Source: Nocardioides sp. GY 10113
GTDB lineage: Bacteria; Actinomycetota; Actinomycetes; Propionibacteriales; Nocardioidaceae
DNA length: 64,000 bases
NCBI RefSeq assembly: GCF_004919105.1
Contig: NZ_STGK01000009.1
Location: 168,220 to 232,219 of the forward strand
Direction of reading: 5' to 3'
Positions 62,901 through 64,000 of this stretch are shown here, piece after piece. The notes beneath the pieces are model-generated. The model was given only the letters and a program-made list of their open reading frames with translations. It was not told the origin of the DNA and searched no databases. Numbering within the stretch: position 1 is the first letter of the stretch; every line of letters starts with the position of its first letter. The translations under genes were made by a program, and so were the position numbers.

Positions 62901-63746
62901 ATGACGGCTTCCCCCCAGGGCCACCGCAGCGATGCGGAAGAGCTCATCACCTCTCACATGCCGCTCGTCGGGCACATCGTCCGCGAGACCATGGGGCGTG
63001 TCCCCTCGCACGTGAGCCGTGACGACCTCACCTCGGCCGGACTCACTGCCCTCGTCCTGGCCGCGCAGGCCTACGACGCCACCCGCGCGGTCCCCTTCGA
63101 CCGCTACGCCGCGACCCGGGTCCGCGGCGCGATCCTCGACGAGCTCCGCTCGATCGACTGGGCGTCGCGCTCGGTACGACGCCGGGCCCGCGACCTCGCC
63201 GAGACCCGCGCCGCGCTGGCCGGCGCGCTCGGCCGCACGCCCACCACGGAGGAGGTGGCCCAGACCGCCGGGATGACGGTGGACGAGGTGGCCGCCAACG
63301 ACGACGACGTCGCCCGCGCCCAGGTCCTCTCGCTGCAGGGGTCGGCCACCACCACGATCGAGGAGCTGGTGCCGCACACCGAGCCCTCGCCCGAGGACGT
63401 GTACGAGCACGCCGAGCGCCTCACCTACCTGCGCGAGGCGATCGCCGAGCTGCCCGAGCGCCTGCGCAAGGTGGTCGAGGACTACTTCTTCGCGGAGCGG
63501 CCGATGGCCGAGATCGCCGCCGAGCTCGGCGTCACCGACTCCCGGATCTCCCAGATGCGCGCGGAGGCGCTGGCCCTGCTCAAGGACGGCCTCAACCACG
63601 CACTCGACCCGGCCCTGGTGCAGCCGGTCGGCAAGGCCGGCGGCGTCGCCAACCGGCGCCGCGAGGCCTACTTCGCCGCCGTGGCCTCCCGCCACGCGGA
63701 GGGGCTGCGGCGCAGCATGCCGGTTCGCCTCAACGCCGCCGGCTAG
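62901..63746 (+). CDS. fliA: FliA/WhiG-family RNA polymerase sigma factor
   Basis: The product is 281 residues from ATG 62901. Sigma region 2 (AEELITSHMPLVGHIVRETMGRVPSHVSRDDLTSAGLTALVLAAQAYD...FDRYAATRVRGAILDELRSIDWASRSVRRRAR) is characteristic of FliA/WhiG; region 3 (GALGRTPTTEEVAQTAGMTVDEV) and region 4 (YFFAERPMAEIAAELGVTDSRISQMRAEALALL) follow. It is expected to transcribe late flagellar and chemotaxis genes from the TCAR-N15-GNCGAT promoters. A C-terminal extension of about 40 residues follows region 4. No anti-sigma FlgM gene is seen in the window. Confidence 0.93.
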   Translation: MTASPQGHRSDAEELITSHMPLVGHIVRETMGRVPSHVSRDDLTSAGLTALVLAAQAYDATRAVPFDRYAATRVRGAILDELRSIDWASRSVRRRARDLAETRAALAGALGRTPTTEEVAQTAGMTVDEVAANDDDVARAQVLSLQGSATTTIEELVPHTEPSPEDVYEHAERLTYLREAIAELPERLRKVVEDYFFAERPMAEIAAELGVTDSRISQMRAEALALLKDGLNHALDPALVQPVGKAGGVANRRREAYFAAVASRHAEGLRRSMPVRLNAAG

Positions 63747-63788
63747 GCGCCGCTCGCGCACCAGCCAGCACCAGAAGCCGTCGTCCGA

Positions 63789-63824
63789 CTCGGGGCGCCT
63801 CCGCGACAGCGGGGGCGCCCCGAG
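63789..63824 (+). terminator. Hairpin after the sigma factor gene
   Basis: An 11-bp stem, CTCGGGGCGCC / GGCGCCCCGAG, with a 14-nt loop. Confidence 0.7.
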
Positions 63825-63857
63825 CGGCGTTCCGGGCCCGCGAAGGGCGTCGAATGC

Positions 63858-63884
63858 TCAAGGGCGACCGCGCCCGGACGATCA
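63858..63884 (+). promoter_or_regulatory. Sigma-28/WhiG-type promoter of flagellin
   Basis: TCAA-N15-GACGATCA, 3 of 4 and 6 of 8 matches to TAAA-N15-GCCGATAA with exact spacing. The predicted start of transcription is near 63891. Confidence 0.75.
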
Positions 63885-63895
63885 GGGGAGGTGAC

Positions 63896-63917
63896 GGGAG
63901 TCCAGGGAGGGACTCCC
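63896..63917 (+). promoter_or_regulatory. Putative CsrA-binding hairpin in the flagellin leader
   Basis: A perfect 8-bp stem GGGAGTCC / GGACTCCC presents the hexaloop AGGGAG, which contains GGA as CsrA sites do. A second GGA-rich site is the Shine-Dalgarno AGGAGGG at 63942-63948. Confidence 0.6.
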
Positions 63918-63954
63918 CTCGGCACCAGACCTGTCGCATCCAGGAGGGAACACC

Positions 63955-64000
63955 ATGGGTCTTCGCATCAACCAGAACATCGAGTCGATGAACGCGTACC
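63955..64000 (+). CDS. Flagellin (5' end only)
   Basis: ATG 63955 follows AGGAGGGAACACC. The 15 visible codons, MGLRINQNIESMNAY, are the start of the flagellin N-terminal domain, which normally reads xxLRINxNxxAxNAx. The rest lies beyond the right edge. Transcription by the FliA-type sigma factor and translational repression by CsrA are predicted from the leader. Confidence 0.88.
   Translation, partial: MGLRINQNIESMNAY

Overview
The window is high-GC actinobacterial DNA. Gene content and order (nrdRJ next to a lexA/LysM pair, the miaB-miaA-dapF-hflX series, tatD-rpfB-rsmA-ispE-ABC-F, rsmI divergent from a protein mannosyltransferase, gluABCD, and a flagellar/chemotaxis locus with a WhiG/FliA-type sigma factor) fit a motile member of the Propionibacteriales, most likely Nocardioides or a close relative. 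This is inferred from family knowledge; no rRNA, tRNA or other direct marker is present.

Layout. 1-1200: a partial secreted CARDB protein. 1201-2214: about 1 kb of gene-free, repeat-dense DNA. 2215-10392: DNA precursor supply and SOS control (nrdJ, nrdR, a LysM protein and lexA), with several secreted or lipoprotein genes placed between nrdR and the LysM gene. 10524-12374: a secreted metalloprotease. 12402-29920: mostly minus-strand housekeeping genes (DinG-type helicase, HflX, DapF, MiaA, MiaB) mixed with accessory enzymes, an MFS transporter, a TetR/homocysteine methyltransferase pair, a VWA protein and an SDR. 30040-31852: surface proteins (a Pro/Thr-repeat LPXTG protein and an LppX-like lipoprotein). 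32099-35420: a glutamate-type ABC importer operon. 35427-38284: thioesterase, methyltransferase, hydrolase and MarR regulator. 38678-50513: ABC-F, IspE, RsmA, RpfB, an S55-like secreted protein, TatD, a hydrolase, RsmI and Pmt. 50660-51968: an unknown protein and a DevR-like response regulator. 52142-64000: chemotaxis (cheR, cheB, mcp, cheW, cheA), csrA, fliW, flgL, flgK, flgN, a divergent sigma factor and the 5' end of flagellin at the right edge.

How the parts work together. The flagellar end carries a coherent regulatory circuit. Three promoter-like sites of one form (TCA[A/G]-N15-G[N]CGAT) precede flgN, cheA and flagellin, as expected for the sigma factor encoded at 62901. The flagellin leader has a GGA-hexaloop hairpin plus a GGA-rich Shine-Dalgarno, the arrangement expected of a CsrA target, and csrA and fliW lie next door. 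At the left end, three SOS boxes separate lexA from the LysM gene, and two NrdR boxes exactly 31 bp apart precede nrdR-nrdJ.

The most unusual content is between the genes. Several families of palindromic repeats are scattered through the window: a 110-bp element with terminal inverted repeats (1801-1910 and 26464-26573, plus a truncated end that supplies a stop codon), a 46-nt nested palindrome (single at 1719-1764, four tandem copies at 38362-38645), paired 30-nt GC hairpins, and GAGGCTCGC...CTCAACCAG elements. None encodes a protein, and I know of no name for them.
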